Shown here: positions 13,101 to 25,173 of the stretch, piece after piece | Position numbering within the stretch: position 1 is the stretch's first letter | Layout: each line of letters opens with the position of its first letter | Assembly: GCA_035048815.1 (NCBI GenBank) | Contig: JAUCBN010000023.1 | Span: forward strand, 1,061,501-1,125,500 | Origin: Abelmoschus esculentus | Lineage: Eukaryota > Streptophyta > Magnoliopsida > Malvales > Malvaceae | Reading direction: 5' to 3' | Length of the DNA stretch: 64,000 nucleotides | Notes under the pieces: model-generated | The model's database searches: none | Seen by the model: the letters and a program-made list of their open reading frames with translations, nothing else | Told to the model about the DNA's origin: nothing | Position numbers and translations under genes: made by a program

Positions 13101-14062
13101 TTTGGGCAATGTGCAAATTCAGCTCTCATTACAATTGGCTTAGGAGAAACTGAAGTTTTAGTCATTTTCAGAAGTGTCTCGGTTCTTGATTTTATGATAT
13201 CTGCAATTGTTGATGCTGAAACAACCGGACTTCCATATTCTTCAGAATCTTCTTCCTGTTTTCAGTTGTCAATTTTAAGTATCAATGAGAAAGAGGAAAA
13301 AACATAACAAGGGAAACATAGCAGGATGTAGAAATGGAGCATTTACTAAACCCAGATCCTAAACAAAAAGAAGAAAGAGAAATGCTAGCAAAATAGTTAA
13401 AGTCATAAATCAAGATTGTTCACATCCAAGACCTAATAAATCCCTGGTATATTGCTACATTATTGATATTTTCGTTGCTATATTCTGTGAAAAATCTATT
13501 ATAAAGAAAAACCATGCATTTTTCAATTAAGTTCTTCAAAATTCTGGGTATTCCTTTTGATTAAAGAATTTTGTAGTCCTTCCATCCGAAATTAAATAAA
13601 CAGTGAACATGTAAAAGCTTGATTTAACTAATAATAACGTGAAACCCTAAAAATCCTTAAACCCATTAAAGCAAATCCAATCCAAATTCGCAATAAAGAA
13701 AGAAAGAAAGAAGAAGAGCAAAAAAACACCTGGAAACGACAACGAGGTTCAAGAGCAGAAGGGTCATGAACCATCTGCAAAATGAGAGGCCGGCGAGTGC
13801 CCATCTCCACTTCTCGAACGTTGAAACGGAACCCAAGCAAAGCTTCAAGGAGAGTGCTTTTCCCATCCGATTGGCCACCGAGCGCTACGATCTCAGGGAT
13901 CGGAAGCTTCTCGCCGAAGGCCACTGCAGCGGCTTGGAGGCGGTTGTAGGCCTCGAAACGAGCCAGAGAAGATGAGGAGGAAGCATCACGTGGATGTTGA
14001 TGATGAGAGTGAGATCTTTTGGTTTTATCCGCTGGGGTTTTCGTCGGAGTCGGCGTCGCCAT
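10150..14062 (-). CDS. DRP5A: Dynamin-related protein 5A (DRP5A)
   Basis: A dynamin-family GTPase. In Arabidopsis the DRP5A protein acts at the cell plate in cytokinesis, while its sister DRP5B (ARC5) divides plastids. Eight exons in transcript order: 14062-13730, 13255-13064, 12949-12743, 12438-12010, 11695-11468, 11391-11196, 11120-10424 and 10336-10150. They sum to 2469 bases and 822 residues with no break. GTPase motifs: G1 GQSDGKST at residues 63-70, G3 DTPG at 168-171, G4 SKFD at 237-240. The GLGSWPGVTIDIKP and AHAGRGGGRGVTEA segments and the C-terminal SEICSSAAQHFARIREVLV segment match DRP5A rather than ARC5. The Met at 14062 is preferred because the open frame upstream of it looks like untranslated sequence. 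It lies head-to-head with the E2 gene at 16498, with 2.4 kb between them. Confidence 0.95.
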
Positions 14063-15737
14063 CGCCGATGAAAACAGAAAGGAGGAAAGTGAGGCTAATT
14101 GGAATTTTGAATTTAAATTTTCGAGGGAAATAAATACGTTGAAAGATGGCAGCCAAGGACATGTGGATGGGCTTGGGCTGCGCTTAGTGCGGTACAATTG
14201 GGTTTATTATTTTTAAAAATGATTTACTTTTTAACCAAAATTTTGATTTATTTCTAGGTAATAAAAACATTTTTTATAAATAAATTTGTTTGGTTTTAAA
14301 ACATATTTTTTTATTTTTTATTTTTCAAAAAATTATTTTTAAATTAAAAAATAGAAAACATACTTAATTAATATGGATAGAAATTGAAAGAAGAGAGATT
14401 ACGATAACGAACGACAATTACTTCCCGCCTCACGTCGTAATCTGCGCAAACAATGGCATAGTGTTTAAATGCAGCCGGAACGTAGCATAACGGTCGTATC
14501 ATAATGTTTTTTAATGTCACTGCAACATATTTTAAGTGCAGCGCAATGAAAGAACCACATCACAATTTTTACAATTTATAATTGTTACATAACCCCGTAA
14601 CATATCATATATTGCGTCGTAATGCCGCATCACCATAATAAAACATTAAAAAATAATCAAAAAATGTAAATCTCAATAAATAAAATACTTTCATGATTAA
14701 ATCCAAACCTATTGGTTATATAAATATTTTTATTTTAAATTTTATGTTTACTCTCTAGATTCTTAAATCAAATTACTTACCAAGTTAAAATCCAATTAAA
14801 AAAAACTAACCCTAACTATAATCCTAATTATTCATTGGGCCTTCGATAATGAGCCCATTTATTACTTGTTACTTTTTCTTTATCGTAAATAAACCATACA
14901 AATGAATCGGAACTATTCAAAACCCGACCCGGGATGAATTTCGGCCCAAAAAGATATTATTATAGAATCTTCATTATTTATTTCCACGTCAGCAACTTTT
15001 TCCTCCTTCGATCTTTCGCCTTGGTCTCCACGCTTCTACGAGAACGACCACACGTGTACATCATAAAATAAGATCCACTTGTCTAAATCTTCACCGTCCA
15101 TGCCTCATAAGCGTTATCCAACGGTTAGAAATTAAAGATACCGTCAACGTTTCAGTAAACTCCAACACTGTCTTACACGGGAATCTTTGACCTTTGGCTT
15201 TCCGTATCCAATTAGGATAATTTACGTCATAAATATTTAATTTAAATTTTAAATAATTGATAATCACAGATATCGTCACATTAAAATTTTTAGATAACTT
15301 AAATATTATTATTATTTTTTAAGTATGATAGAAATTATTTTAATTTTAAAAATATTATATTTTAAATAATAATATTAGACTCGATTATATTATAATCGAC
15401 TATAAATAATAATTTTTAGATTAAAAAATTAAAATAAAACGTAAAAAATTCTGACTTAATAAAGAACCCTTAAAATTTACTGAAAGTCTAAAATCATTGA
15501 TAAAAGACTTCAATTTTAAATAATATTTTTACTTTTTTCATTTAAAATTAAAACAATTCATACCAAATTTAAAAAAATACCATATTTGAAAAACAATCTA
15601 CAATACATTAATCATATCCTTTAATATTTATACCTTAAAAGTTATTAAAAAAAACTTTTTGTCTGTATTTAATAATATATATAATATAATAAATAAAATA
15701 TTTAATTTTAGTTTTTAAATTGTTTGACAATGTTTGT
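14063..15737. other. Intergenic region between DRP5A and the E2 gene
   Basis: The first 150 bases are the DRP5A 5' flank. A patch at about 14400-14650 is richer in CpG-containing words (CGTCGTAAT, CCGCATCACC) than its surroundings and may be an old transposon, but I could not find its ends. The rest is AT-rich and empty. Confidence 0.4.
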
Positions 15738-16290
15738 AGGGTTGTACATTCGGTTCGATCATCAAACCGAATTAACAAAAATCGAATTAATCAAAAAAAT
15801 TAAAATCTTAATCTTTAACCGAATTAAATTTTCTTTAACCGAATTAATCGACCGAAATTATTTCGATTAAATAGCTGAATTAACCGAATTAACCAAAATT
15901 TATTATAAATTGTGGTTAAATTATATAATAGATACTTAAATTATACTAAAATAAATTTTTAGTCAATAAACTTTTACTTTATGCTAATTTAATAAAAATT
16001 TAGTGAATATTTTATAATATAAAAAACTAATAAACATTTTATAATTTTTCAAAAGTTAAATGACTAAAAATAAATATATAATATATATAATATTTAATAT
16101 ATAATAATTTTGATTAATTTAATTAATTAATTGATTTTGAACCGAATTAATTATTTACTAAAATTTTTTAAAGTTAATTATTAATCAAACTTATTAAAAA
16201 TTAACTGATCAAATAAATTAAAATAATTTTAATTTAATCCATTAATTCAGTTAAAATCGAATAATATACTCGACTTAAATGTTAGTGTTG
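15738..16290. repeat. CCGAATTAA-rich repeat relic
   Basis: The stretch opens with GTTGTACATTCGGTTCG and contains many ACCGAATTAA and TTAATTCGGT-like words in both orientations. Between them is AT-rich filler, including AAATTATACTAAAAT and TTTTTAGTCA. The same filler recurs at 30898-31120, and a shorter start occurs near 38633. This looks like a non-autonomous DNA transposon family with weakly preserved ends. Confidence 0.5.
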
Positions 16291-16497
16291 AATAATAAAA
16301 ATCGAATGAAACTTCCCAGTCTATAATTCCTGGCCACGTAAGCAAAAAGTTGTTTTAGAAAAAAAAAATCAAGTAATGGCAAATGGTAATTTCAACAAAA
16401 AGGAGCTGATTATATAATCCACTCACAAGTCGCAAACTAGCCGCGAAGCCATATAGCCAGACGAAACGATAGCTTTTGTTTCTTTCTTTCTCTACTA

Positions 16498-19400
16498 ATG
16501 TCGTCTATGAAGCCGCTGCCACCGTCGCCGTCGACTCGGCGAGCCTCGCCTAGCACTCGAAATTCCAAGTATTTTTAAAATATTAATTTTTTCTTCCTAT
16601 TTTTATTTTAAATAAAAAAGAAATAGAATTTGAGCGTCTTTTGCGGTTTTATTTGATGACTTTTCTTGCTCTCTCTCACACTTTCTCTCCTCACTTTCTC
16701 ACTGTCCAAACAGGAAACGATTCATTTATAAAACTCCGAATTCCAGTTTGTTAATGGACCCCGAAGTGATCGAGATCCCTCCGCCGGTTCGTAGCTCTTT
16801 TAGGTCTAACAAGAAAAAACAGGTCAACAATTAATTCTTTGAAAAAAGATTCATGTTGCTTTTTTATATTATTCTTGAACAAATGATTTTTGTTAGTTAT
16901 GAATTCGTTTCAATTCAGTGATCGTTCGGTTGTCACTTTTGTTAATGTAATTTTGAATTTTTTGATTGATCGGTTTATTGGGGATTTTCTTTGTTTTTTG
17001 GGATTATTTAGTATTGTTTCTTGTTAGGGTTTAAAGGAGTTAACTTTGAATATCTACCGCGGAAACTTATGATTTCTGTTATTGGGACTTGGGAGTTGGG
17101 ACTGCGTTCTTCTCATCATGATAGTTTGAAGTTACCAAATGTTGGTGCTGAACTTTTGTATTTGAAATAATGATAGAAGGGAATTGCGTCGATTGTTGTG
17201 ACTGTTAGATGTTCTTCCCACATTTGTTATGGCGCCTTTGCTTGCCGGGTCCTTTCTTTTACAGTGTCAGGGATTTAAATAAGCAGACTTTGCCCTTGTA
17301 ATAGTTGTGCTTGGTAATGTAGGTGATGATTAATGAGCATGTTCTCAGTTTAACTATGTTTATACATGCACTCTAACCATTTTGTAGATAAACTACTAGT
17401 AATAGTTTTAAATGGGGCTCTGGAGATTCATCTTCCATTTGATGTGGATTGTGGTGTTTTATAGCCATTTTATGTAATTAGTAGTGAATTGCTGTTTTTT
17501 TGGTGGGGGTATAAAATGGCTTCATTTCATGTGTAGTAGAAGATAGTACTAACTACTAAGCATTTAAATTCGGTGTTAAACTCTGTAAATGCTCATGTCT
17601 AAGACTCAAAATGTTTGATGATTGCTAAAATTTGGATCAGTCTAATGACATTGACATTGGACATGATCTGTGTGCTATTGAAGCAGGAAAGAAAGCACGC
17701 TGCACACCATGCAGTCATTTTTTCTTTGAGTTTGGCCGTAGATTGAATAGAATGCTGGAAAAAAGCTTCTTGTGACCAACTCTACTGAGAAACATCTTAT
17801 ATACCATACTAGCTTCCTTTCTAGAAATAGAAACAACTGCATGTTTTGCAAAGCCTTAAATTCTTTATCTAGTTATGTGTATTTAACCGGTTCTCAATCA
17901 ATCCTGTTTTTTTCAGAAAGAATCTTCATTATGGCTTACTAGGAAATTTCTGTTTCATATATTGGTAGGTTGTTATCCATGAAATAATTGATGTTGATAT
18001 GGATGAAGATTCAAGTGATATAGTGATCCTTGATGAGATGGTTGATGTAAGTAACAAAGGGAAAGCAGTAAAAGGTAGCTCTGGTGTCTATAGTGCCATT
18101 CAAGCTGAGGTATGTGAGAGATTAGAGTGTTCTAGTTACTGTTGACTGTGCCTAATATCAACTTCAACATGTGTTTGGACCTATTATTTTGTTGTTTACT
18201 GTTTCCCCATTTCTCTGCAGGACTTTTTAGCCAAACCTTCCGGTTCAATAAACAAGGATGAACCTTCTAAGCATTCTACCCAAGGATCACATAGTATATA
18301 TAACCTCGATTGTGATTTGGCCTATGATGATAGTTTCTTTGAGAGCTATTACCTTACTGATCATATGGATGTTGATGAGTATGCCATGTTGCAAGCACAT
18401 TTTGATAATTTTGATATTCCTGCCGGAGTAGAAGCATCTGTCCCTTGGTTTCAAGACTTTTCAGAGAGTAAAAAGAACACTTCTCATGCAAACTGTCAAT
18501 CAAGTATTAATGGGAATGATCAATCTCCTTCGTCTTGGTTGTCAGAGCCTGCTCATATGAACAAGAAACCAGCGTCGGTTGGTAGTTCAGGTTTCTTGAC
18601 CCCAACGGATCCTTTAAGTCATTCTTCTGGAGTAGCAGGTGTTCCTTCAACCTTTTTATTTTCGCAAGGTTCACAAAGTAAGAAGTCAGCAACTTCTCAA
18701 CATAAATTGACTAATCAAAACATTCCAGTTTGGAATTCGTTCCAGTCTTACCAGGCCGGTGGTTCAACTACCGGTAGTAATGGGAGTCACAATGATCCAT
18801 TGATGCTCCCTCATGCAGTAAATCCGACTTATTGGAATAACTTTAGTTCGTCTGTAAAGAAGCCAATTGGTGCTGGTAGTTTGACATTCCCAAATATTCC
18901 TACACCTATGGGGACATTAAATCACACTATAATCATGGAACCACCCATGTCTTTGTGGCCACCCCAAATGAAACCAACCTATAATCCCAATAAGCATAAT
19001 ATCTATTCAGGTTTTCTTGATCCAGTAGACGGTGCTTACATTACTCCTCAAGAAGTGGCAAGTATTAAAAACCAGATAAATGTAAATGAAGAAGAAATCC
19101 TCAGTAAATTTCGACTTTTTAAACAGTTTGATACTGTTGAATATTTTTCGGACCATCACTATGCTGCCAGTGGATCTTCAACAAAGCAGGTGAGTAGCCT
19201 TTCAAGATATATCAGTCTTCCATGTTTTATAGTTATGTTCTTAAGTTTTCAACTGATAAACTTTGTCTTTGTTACTTCTTTTTGTGGCAGCCACCGAAAA
19301 ATTGGGCAAAGAAGATTCAGGAGGAGTGGAGAATGCTTGAGAAGGATTTGCCAGGTGAGTTTTAAGTGTTGTATTCTTCTCCGAGGGAATTTTCATTTAC

Positions 19401-20590
19401 ATGACTTGTTCTTTCTTCTATGGTCCCTTATAAATAAATACTGTTGATTAGTGGAATACTACAAACTTGAATTGTGACTCAAAGTGTACAATAAGTATTG
19501 CGTAAAATGTTAAACGGATGAGATCTTCCACTTTGCTTGTGACAATTTCCCTTTTACCAATGTAAAGTATAAATAATATTGTTGCTTAATATCATTTCTG
19601 CTGTTCCTACAGATACTATTTTTGTTAGGGTGTATGAGTCAAGGATGGATCTCTTAAGGGCTGTGATTATAGGAGCAGAGGGAACTCCTTACCATGATGG
19701 TCTCTTCTTCTTTGATGTTTTCTTCCCTGCTAGCTATCCTAAAGTCCCACCAGTATGTAGTTGTTTATAAATTTGATTGCATCACGTATGATCATATTTC
19801 CTGGTATATAATTTTGGCCTGATAGTAGGAATTCCTTTGCAGCATGTTCACTACCACTCCGGTGGACTTCGGTTGAATCCAAATTTGTATTGTTGTGGAA
19901 AAGTATGCCTTAGTCTTCTTAACACTTGGTCTGGTAATAAGAATGAGAAATGGATACCTGGTATGTCTACCATGCTCCAAGTTCTGGTATCTATTCAGGC
20001 TCTAATCTTGAATCAGGATCCGTACTTTAACGAGCCTGGTTGGGCTCATCATAGAGGGACACAACAAGGTGCACTATTGTCCCGACAATACAATGAGGAT
20101 ACATTCATTTTGTCATTGAAGACAATGATCTATTCCATGAGGAGGCCACCAAAGGTAGGTTGAAGGAATTATGTTTTAATGTTTCCAGCAGTGTAAACTT
20201 GCATTAAGGGCATGCATGTTGACAATAATATAGGGCCATTTTAGTACTGAATGTGAGTTGGAATGTATAATAAATTACCCATTTCTTCTCTTCCGCTTAA
20301 GATTCTAATAAATCCATGTTTGGCTGCAGCATTTTGAGGATTTTGTTGTGGGTCATTTCTACCAGCGTGCTCAGGATATTCTTGTAGCATGTAAAGCATA
20401 TATGGATGGTGCTCAGGTGGGTTGCCTGGCAAAAGGCGGTGTTCAAGATGTGGATGAAGGTGACAAGAGCTGCTCACAGAAGTTTAAGGACTCTCTTGCT
20501 GGATGTGTAAATATGCTCGTGAAAGAATTTACAGCACTCGGAGCAAAGGATTGTGAGAAATTCCTTACCGTCCCCCAATGTCGGACATAA
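16498..20590 (+). CDS. Large ubiquitin-conjugating enzyme E2 (UBC25/UBC26 type)
   Basis: An E2 that carries ubiquitin as a thioester on a catalytic cysteine. Eight exons: 16498-16568, 16714-16822, 17969-18109, 18221-19189, 19291-19354, 19613-19752, 19843-20154 and 20330-20590, giving 688 residues without interruption. The long N-terminal half is acidic, Ser/Asn-rich and probably disordered. The UBC domain covers about residues 435-590: PKNWAKKIQEEW, then the fold around VYESRMDLLRAVI, then the active-site block NLYCCGKVCLSLLNTW with the predicted catalytic Cys520, then NQDPYFNEPG. Large E2s of this class (Arabidopsis UBC25, UBC26 and their relatives, distant kin of BIRC6 and UBE2O) share this layout. 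Homologs start MDPEVIEIPPP, which here is an internal Met; the upstream ATG at 16498 is in frame through a clean first intron, so a start at the later Met is possible. Confidence 0.9.
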
Positions 20591-21101
20591 TCGAGCTGAC
20601 GACATTCTCAAGGTTTCAGTACTGTTAACTACTTTTTAAAGTTAAAATTTTGAAACTCGATTAGGAATGGTTTCATTTATAAATATGCATAGCCAGCAGC
20701 TTAAATCGAGTTCTTAGCAAGTAATTTAGAATTGAATTGAGCAGTGTCATATGCTTTCCTTCATAGGATGCTCACATATAGTCTCTCTGACTTTGTAAAT
20801 TGATGCATATATGGATGGGGTTATCTGTTCTTTTCCGAATTTTCAATCTGTTACAGTTTGAGCTTGGCATGTTTTTTCGATAAAAGAATGATCATATATA
20901 TACACATCCTAGTGGAACTGAACTGATCTTGTATTCTCTCGACTCGAAAAAATCGATTTCTAATTTTGAGAAATAGGTTATCAAATTATAATAAATCTCA
21001 TCCTTAAATGTTTCTGTTATCTTTCTTTTCTTTTATTATTTCTAAACTGATGTGCTTACTGAACCTGAAAATGTCATTAATTTTCATCTACTGTAACATC
21101 C

Positions 21102-21109
21102 TATATATA
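21102..21109 (+). promoter_or_regulatory. TATA box of the broken secreted-protein gene
   Basis: CTATATATAC lies 93 bases before the ATG at 21195. A transcript starting about 30 bases downstream would have a short A-rich leader, as plant genes often do. It supports the idea that the following frame was once a real gene. Confidence 0.5.
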
Positions 21110-21194
21110 CTTTTCTTCCTCATTACTCAAATTACTGCAGCAACACTCAAAATCTCCACCCAGAAAAATTAAAAAAGAAACAACAGTATTTGAG

Positions 21195-21541
21195 ATGGCA
21201 AGCTGGACTGTTCATGCAGCTGTTGCAGTCTTGGTGATCATGGTAAGTAGTGCAGTCATGGTGGATTCGGAGTCGGAGTACTGCAAAGACTTGAGATCAA
21301 TGTGCGAAGATGAGATTTTTTAACCTATATTTACCGACGCAACCGTGCCGGTAAGCGTCGACCTGTCACGCGGGGTCCTGATTGCTTGAGAGGATTGGTG
21401 AAGACAGATCTTGAAGATCCTTTCTACAGGAACAATGCTACAGTTGCAGAGAAAATCTTAGCCAAGACTGAACAAATGATCAAGAATTGCACTTCATATC
21501 TTGATAACATTTATAGATTTTATGTGCCGACGTGTTGTTGA
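21195..21541 (+). pseudogene. Small secreted cysteine-containing protein, frameshifted
   Basis: The first frame (21195-21323) encodes 42 residues. It begins with a signal-peptide-like stretch, MASWTVHAAVAVLVIMVSSA, and continues SESEYCKDLRSMCEDEIF before a stop. The stop falls at a run of six T (21315-21320). Just beyond it a second frame, offset by one base, is open to 21541 and reads like protein: RRNRAGKRRPVTRGPDC, LVKTDLEDPFYRNNATVAE, ILAKTEQMIKNCTSYLDN and a C-terminal PTCC. One base lost from the T run would account for the split. I do not recognise the family. It could be a true pseudogene or a sequencing error. A perfect splice-donor-like string (ATGGTAAGT) at 21240-21248 leaves a spliced form as a third possibility. 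Confidence 0.55.
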
Positions 21542-22012
21542 GATAAGTAAATTAATATTTCATAAAGTTTTATTTATATTAATATTAAATAAATTTATCT
21601 ATTAATATTGCATGAGAGAGAAAAAAAAAAAAAAGGATAATAAGTGTGGTGGAAAGATGAAAAATAAAATTTTATAAAGATATTTTTTAATCGATATTAA
21701 CTGTTTTATTTTTTATTTTTATCGATAACTGTATGCATATTATTTGAAGTTATGCAAGCCATAATACTGTTATAAGTCGTTAAAAAATTTAATTCAAATA
21801 AAAGAAAAAAGTATTCGAATTAGTGTAACAATACAAATTCATAATTCCCCTTAAGAAAAGACATTAGAAGTTCTAATGTTGTACACAAAAATACACTTTA
21901 AGTACATAAAATTTATTTTTTTTTAAATTTAAACCTTGAGTTACAAGTTGTTCCATCTCTTATTACATGTTATCATTGTGAATCCTCCATTTTTAACTGT
22001 TCATCAATTATC
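21542..22012. other. AT-rich intergenic DNA
   Basis: No gene is supported. A short poly-A run lies near 21620. Confidence 0.4.
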
Positions 22013-22150
22013 GCACGAGCCTTCTAGCTCAAATGGTCAAAGAAACGGTTGTTGTTCCTAGAGGTAACGAGTTCAAACACCAACGATGTCAGCAGAGTAC
22101 AAAGGATTTACTTGTTACTAATATAGTCTAGCCTTTGCTCTTCTTTAGAT
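22013..22150 (+). mobile_element. tRNA-derived SINE, copy 1
   Basis: Contains RNA polymerase III promoter boxes at the right spacing: an A box TAGCTCAAATGG at 22025-22036 and a B box GTTCAAACACC at 22071-22081. Between and after them the sequence matches the copy at 39453 (TTGTTGTT, then CACCAA.GATGTCAGCA). It does not fold into a tRNA cloverleaf with a usable anticodon arm, so a SINE is a better call than a tRNA gene. The 3' end is approximate. Confidence 0.7.
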
Positions 22151-22872
22151 CCCTTGTTTCACTCCGATAGTATAATAAAATCGGGTCGATGCAGAAGAAA
22201 TGAATGCATTTTCATACTATATTTTCATACTATTAAGATAAGAAAGTTAAAAAAAAAATAACTAAAATCTAATTTGGGTTATGCCAAATCACTTATTCTA
22301 CTGGATCTTACGGACGTTACCCTTTTCTATAAACTAAATTAAAATAATTGAGTTTATCTCGAATTTAACATAATTAATATTTTATTTAAATTGGACCAAA
22401 AATTCCAACCCGTCCTTTACCATTTATTTGGAAGTTACACCAATTAACTTGTATACCATGGCAGCACATGTGTTGAACATTGAAGTCTGTGTTAATCAAC
22501 TGGACTTGGTCCTATTTCTCACATCTTTGTTTATTATTGTTATAATCTAGAAGCATTATCATATATGTGTGGGTGATAAGGTGACACGTTCTATTATTAG
22601 AGATAATCTTTGTTTAATCAAAAAATTATTATATAAATCTGACTTATTTAATTATTTATAGTCTTACTAAATAAAATCTATTTATTTTAAAATAACATTT
22701 AAGTTATAACTTATTATTTATATGTAAGAAGAATTTAAAATTTTAACTTCGAAAAAAATAAAAATAGATGAATTTTATTAATTAAAATTATAAATGATCC
22801 AGTGAGTACAATATTTTGCTGTGTATATTTTGTTTCATTGATATCCTTAATCCTTTGAATTAAGTATTAGTT
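22151..22872. other. AT-rich intergenic DNA
   Basis: No gene, RNA or clear repeat seen. Confidence 0.4.
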
Positions 22873-23167
22873 AGGGATTTAAAAAGCGTTTTCGGTCGCG
22901 TTGCGTTTATCGCGATATCTTTGCAAGAGTTTCAATCGTGATTTTTTTTTAAATTACGCAACTTATTATGAGAGATTTTGAAATAACATTATAATAACGG
23001 AAATAATAACCTTTATCGATCATTATCCGTTAAATAACAACCGTTATCACCTATTATCGTTATGAATTTAAATATTCTCATTATTTTCCCTAATAATAGT
23101 TTCGGATAGTAACATTACCGTTAAATATCGACCGTTATAACAATAACGAACCATTTTTTAAATCTCT
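22873..23167. mobile_element. Small inverted-repeat element, CGTTAT-rich
   Basis: The left end AGGGATTTAAAAA (22873-22885) is matched in reverse complement at 23155-23167. The interior repeats ACCGTTAT, ATTATCGTTAT and related words in both orientations, a pattern foreign to the flanking DNA. Length and structure fit a MITE. I could not find an exact target-site duplication. Confidence 0.5.
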
Positions 23168-24535
23168 AATATCAACTAAACCAAAAAATTAAACCCTAAA
23201 TCTTGAAAAAAAAACTAGATTTTCAAAGATTCCTCCTCCTCATTCTCCACCTTTTTACAACTCTGACTTTCTAGATCTTCAACAGCTTATGCCACTGCTG
23301 AGCAAACCAGAAACAGAAGATTTTAGGCAACTTCATATCTGGTCTGGTCTGCTTCAACTCATATAAAACCAGCAGACAAGGGAAACAAAAAACAGTGGAA
23401 GTCTAGGCATGTTCCAACCAAGGGGACACAAACAACATAATAAATAATAAATTTAAATAAATATAATATTTATTTATAATTTTTTTAATCTTTTAATAAG
23501 ATATATATACTTGATAAATAAAATCGATAAAAGTAATAAAAACTAGTTATATTATCTGGTTAATAGCTATTTTTAAAAAATCGAACTGAATTAACATTCG
23601 ATCAATATTATTTTATTTTTACACTAAAAAATGAATTGGTTTATTTTAACTCAAAATATCAAACCTTTCAATGCCATATCTTGGAATTTTTACTTTTCCA
23701 CTTATTTGCCATGTGCAAGTGCAACTCCCATGGCTATATATCTACATGTATTTTATGGGGGTGTCACATTCTTCTGGATGGTCATTATAAAAAAATATTA
23801 GAAAAAACATAAAATTTGTAGATTTTTCAAGTAGAATGATTTGATATTTTAAAAAAAAATATTTGAAGAAATATTTTTAATAAATTTTGAATTTATAATT
23901 TAAAAAAAAAATATTGTATCAATTAAAAGTTTTAACCACTTGATTTAAGGATTATTATATAATAACTATTCTGACACATAAAATCAAAAAAATTATATCA
24001 CGATTTATTATGTTACATCATTCATAAAATCAATTAATTAAATGAATTTATTTAATTATTTTTTTATTTTATTTTTATCGGATAAATATTTATTTAGTAA
24101 AAAATATTTTTAAATTTAATTTATAATAAATATTAATAAAAATTTATTTAATAAAAAATAATTAAAATAAATATATTTAATTTATTAATTTCATAAATAA
24201 TATGGCATGAATGACACGTGATATAATTTCTTGAGAATGTATGTTGTGATCTTACTTAATATTTTATTAATGGCCAAATATTCCTTCTAATTACTTAATG
24301 AGATTTTTTAAATTTTTTAATTAGATGATGGGATTATAAAATAATAAATATTTATTAATTTGAATTATTTAATAATATATCAAATAAATAAAAAATAGTT
24401 AAAAAAAAAAAGGAAAACAAGTGACTGCTTGTTGTTTCATAAAAAGGACAACAATGGTGTACTCCGCAGGCCGCAGCTGTTTCTCATTTTCACCCACTGA
24501 AAATTACAAAAACTCCACCTTGACTTACTTTCCCT
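23168..24535. other. AT-rich intergenic DNA and promoter of the RING gene
   Basis: No gene is supported. The last 150 bases are the likely core promoter region of the RING E3 gene. Confidence 0.4.
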
Positions 24536-24543
24536 CTATAAAT
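24536..24543 (+). promoter_or_regulatory. TATA box of the RING E3 gene
   Basis: CTCTATAAATA lies at the right distance for a transcript starting near 24570. The leader is then interrupted by an intron from about 24707 (CCA/GTAAGTT) to 25172 (TTGCAG/A), so the start codon sits two bases into the second exon. Confidence 0.6.
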
Positions 24544-25173
24544 ATTACTATCTCGGCTCTCAATTTCCCCCATTAAAATCGTTTTCATCCTTATCCTGTA
24601 CACACGCACAAAAAGGAAAGAAAAAGCAAGCTTGGAAATCCAACTTTTTGATCAAACAGTTCAAACCCAGATTTTATTTTCGTCTGTTTAAGCTTCATCT
24701 TTACCAGTAAGTTCTATCCCCCCTTTTGGGTGTATTTGTTTGGTCATGTTTTTGGTGTTTTGGGGTGATTTTTTTTTTTTAATTTGGCATGATTTATAGT
24801 GATAAAGGATGGATTTTTTTTGTTTTCGGTTTGAGTTTCTGATTCTTGAATTTATTGAAATTTTTAGTGAGATTTATTTTGGGAAGATGAAGAAATGGGA
24901 GGAAATAAGAAAGGGATTTGGTTAATTATAGCTTAGAATATCAATGTTTGTTGTATTGTGTTCCTAGCTATTAGCAGAAGAAAATCTTCTTTTCAAGATG
25001 AAAATATGTAAACTTTATTGGAAATTTTCTGCTTTACTGAATGATTCTAATCTGGTTTAATTTAGACTTTCATTTTCTGGAGAATTTAAGATACGAAATC
25101 ATGTATTTGTATTTGAAATGATCCTCTGTCTTTATGATTTGCTATGGGTTCTAAGTAGTTTACATCTTGCAGA

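Noticed and set aside
13766..14216. Plus-strand frames opposite DRP5A exon 1
   Set aside because: Antisense shadows of a GC-richer coding exon.
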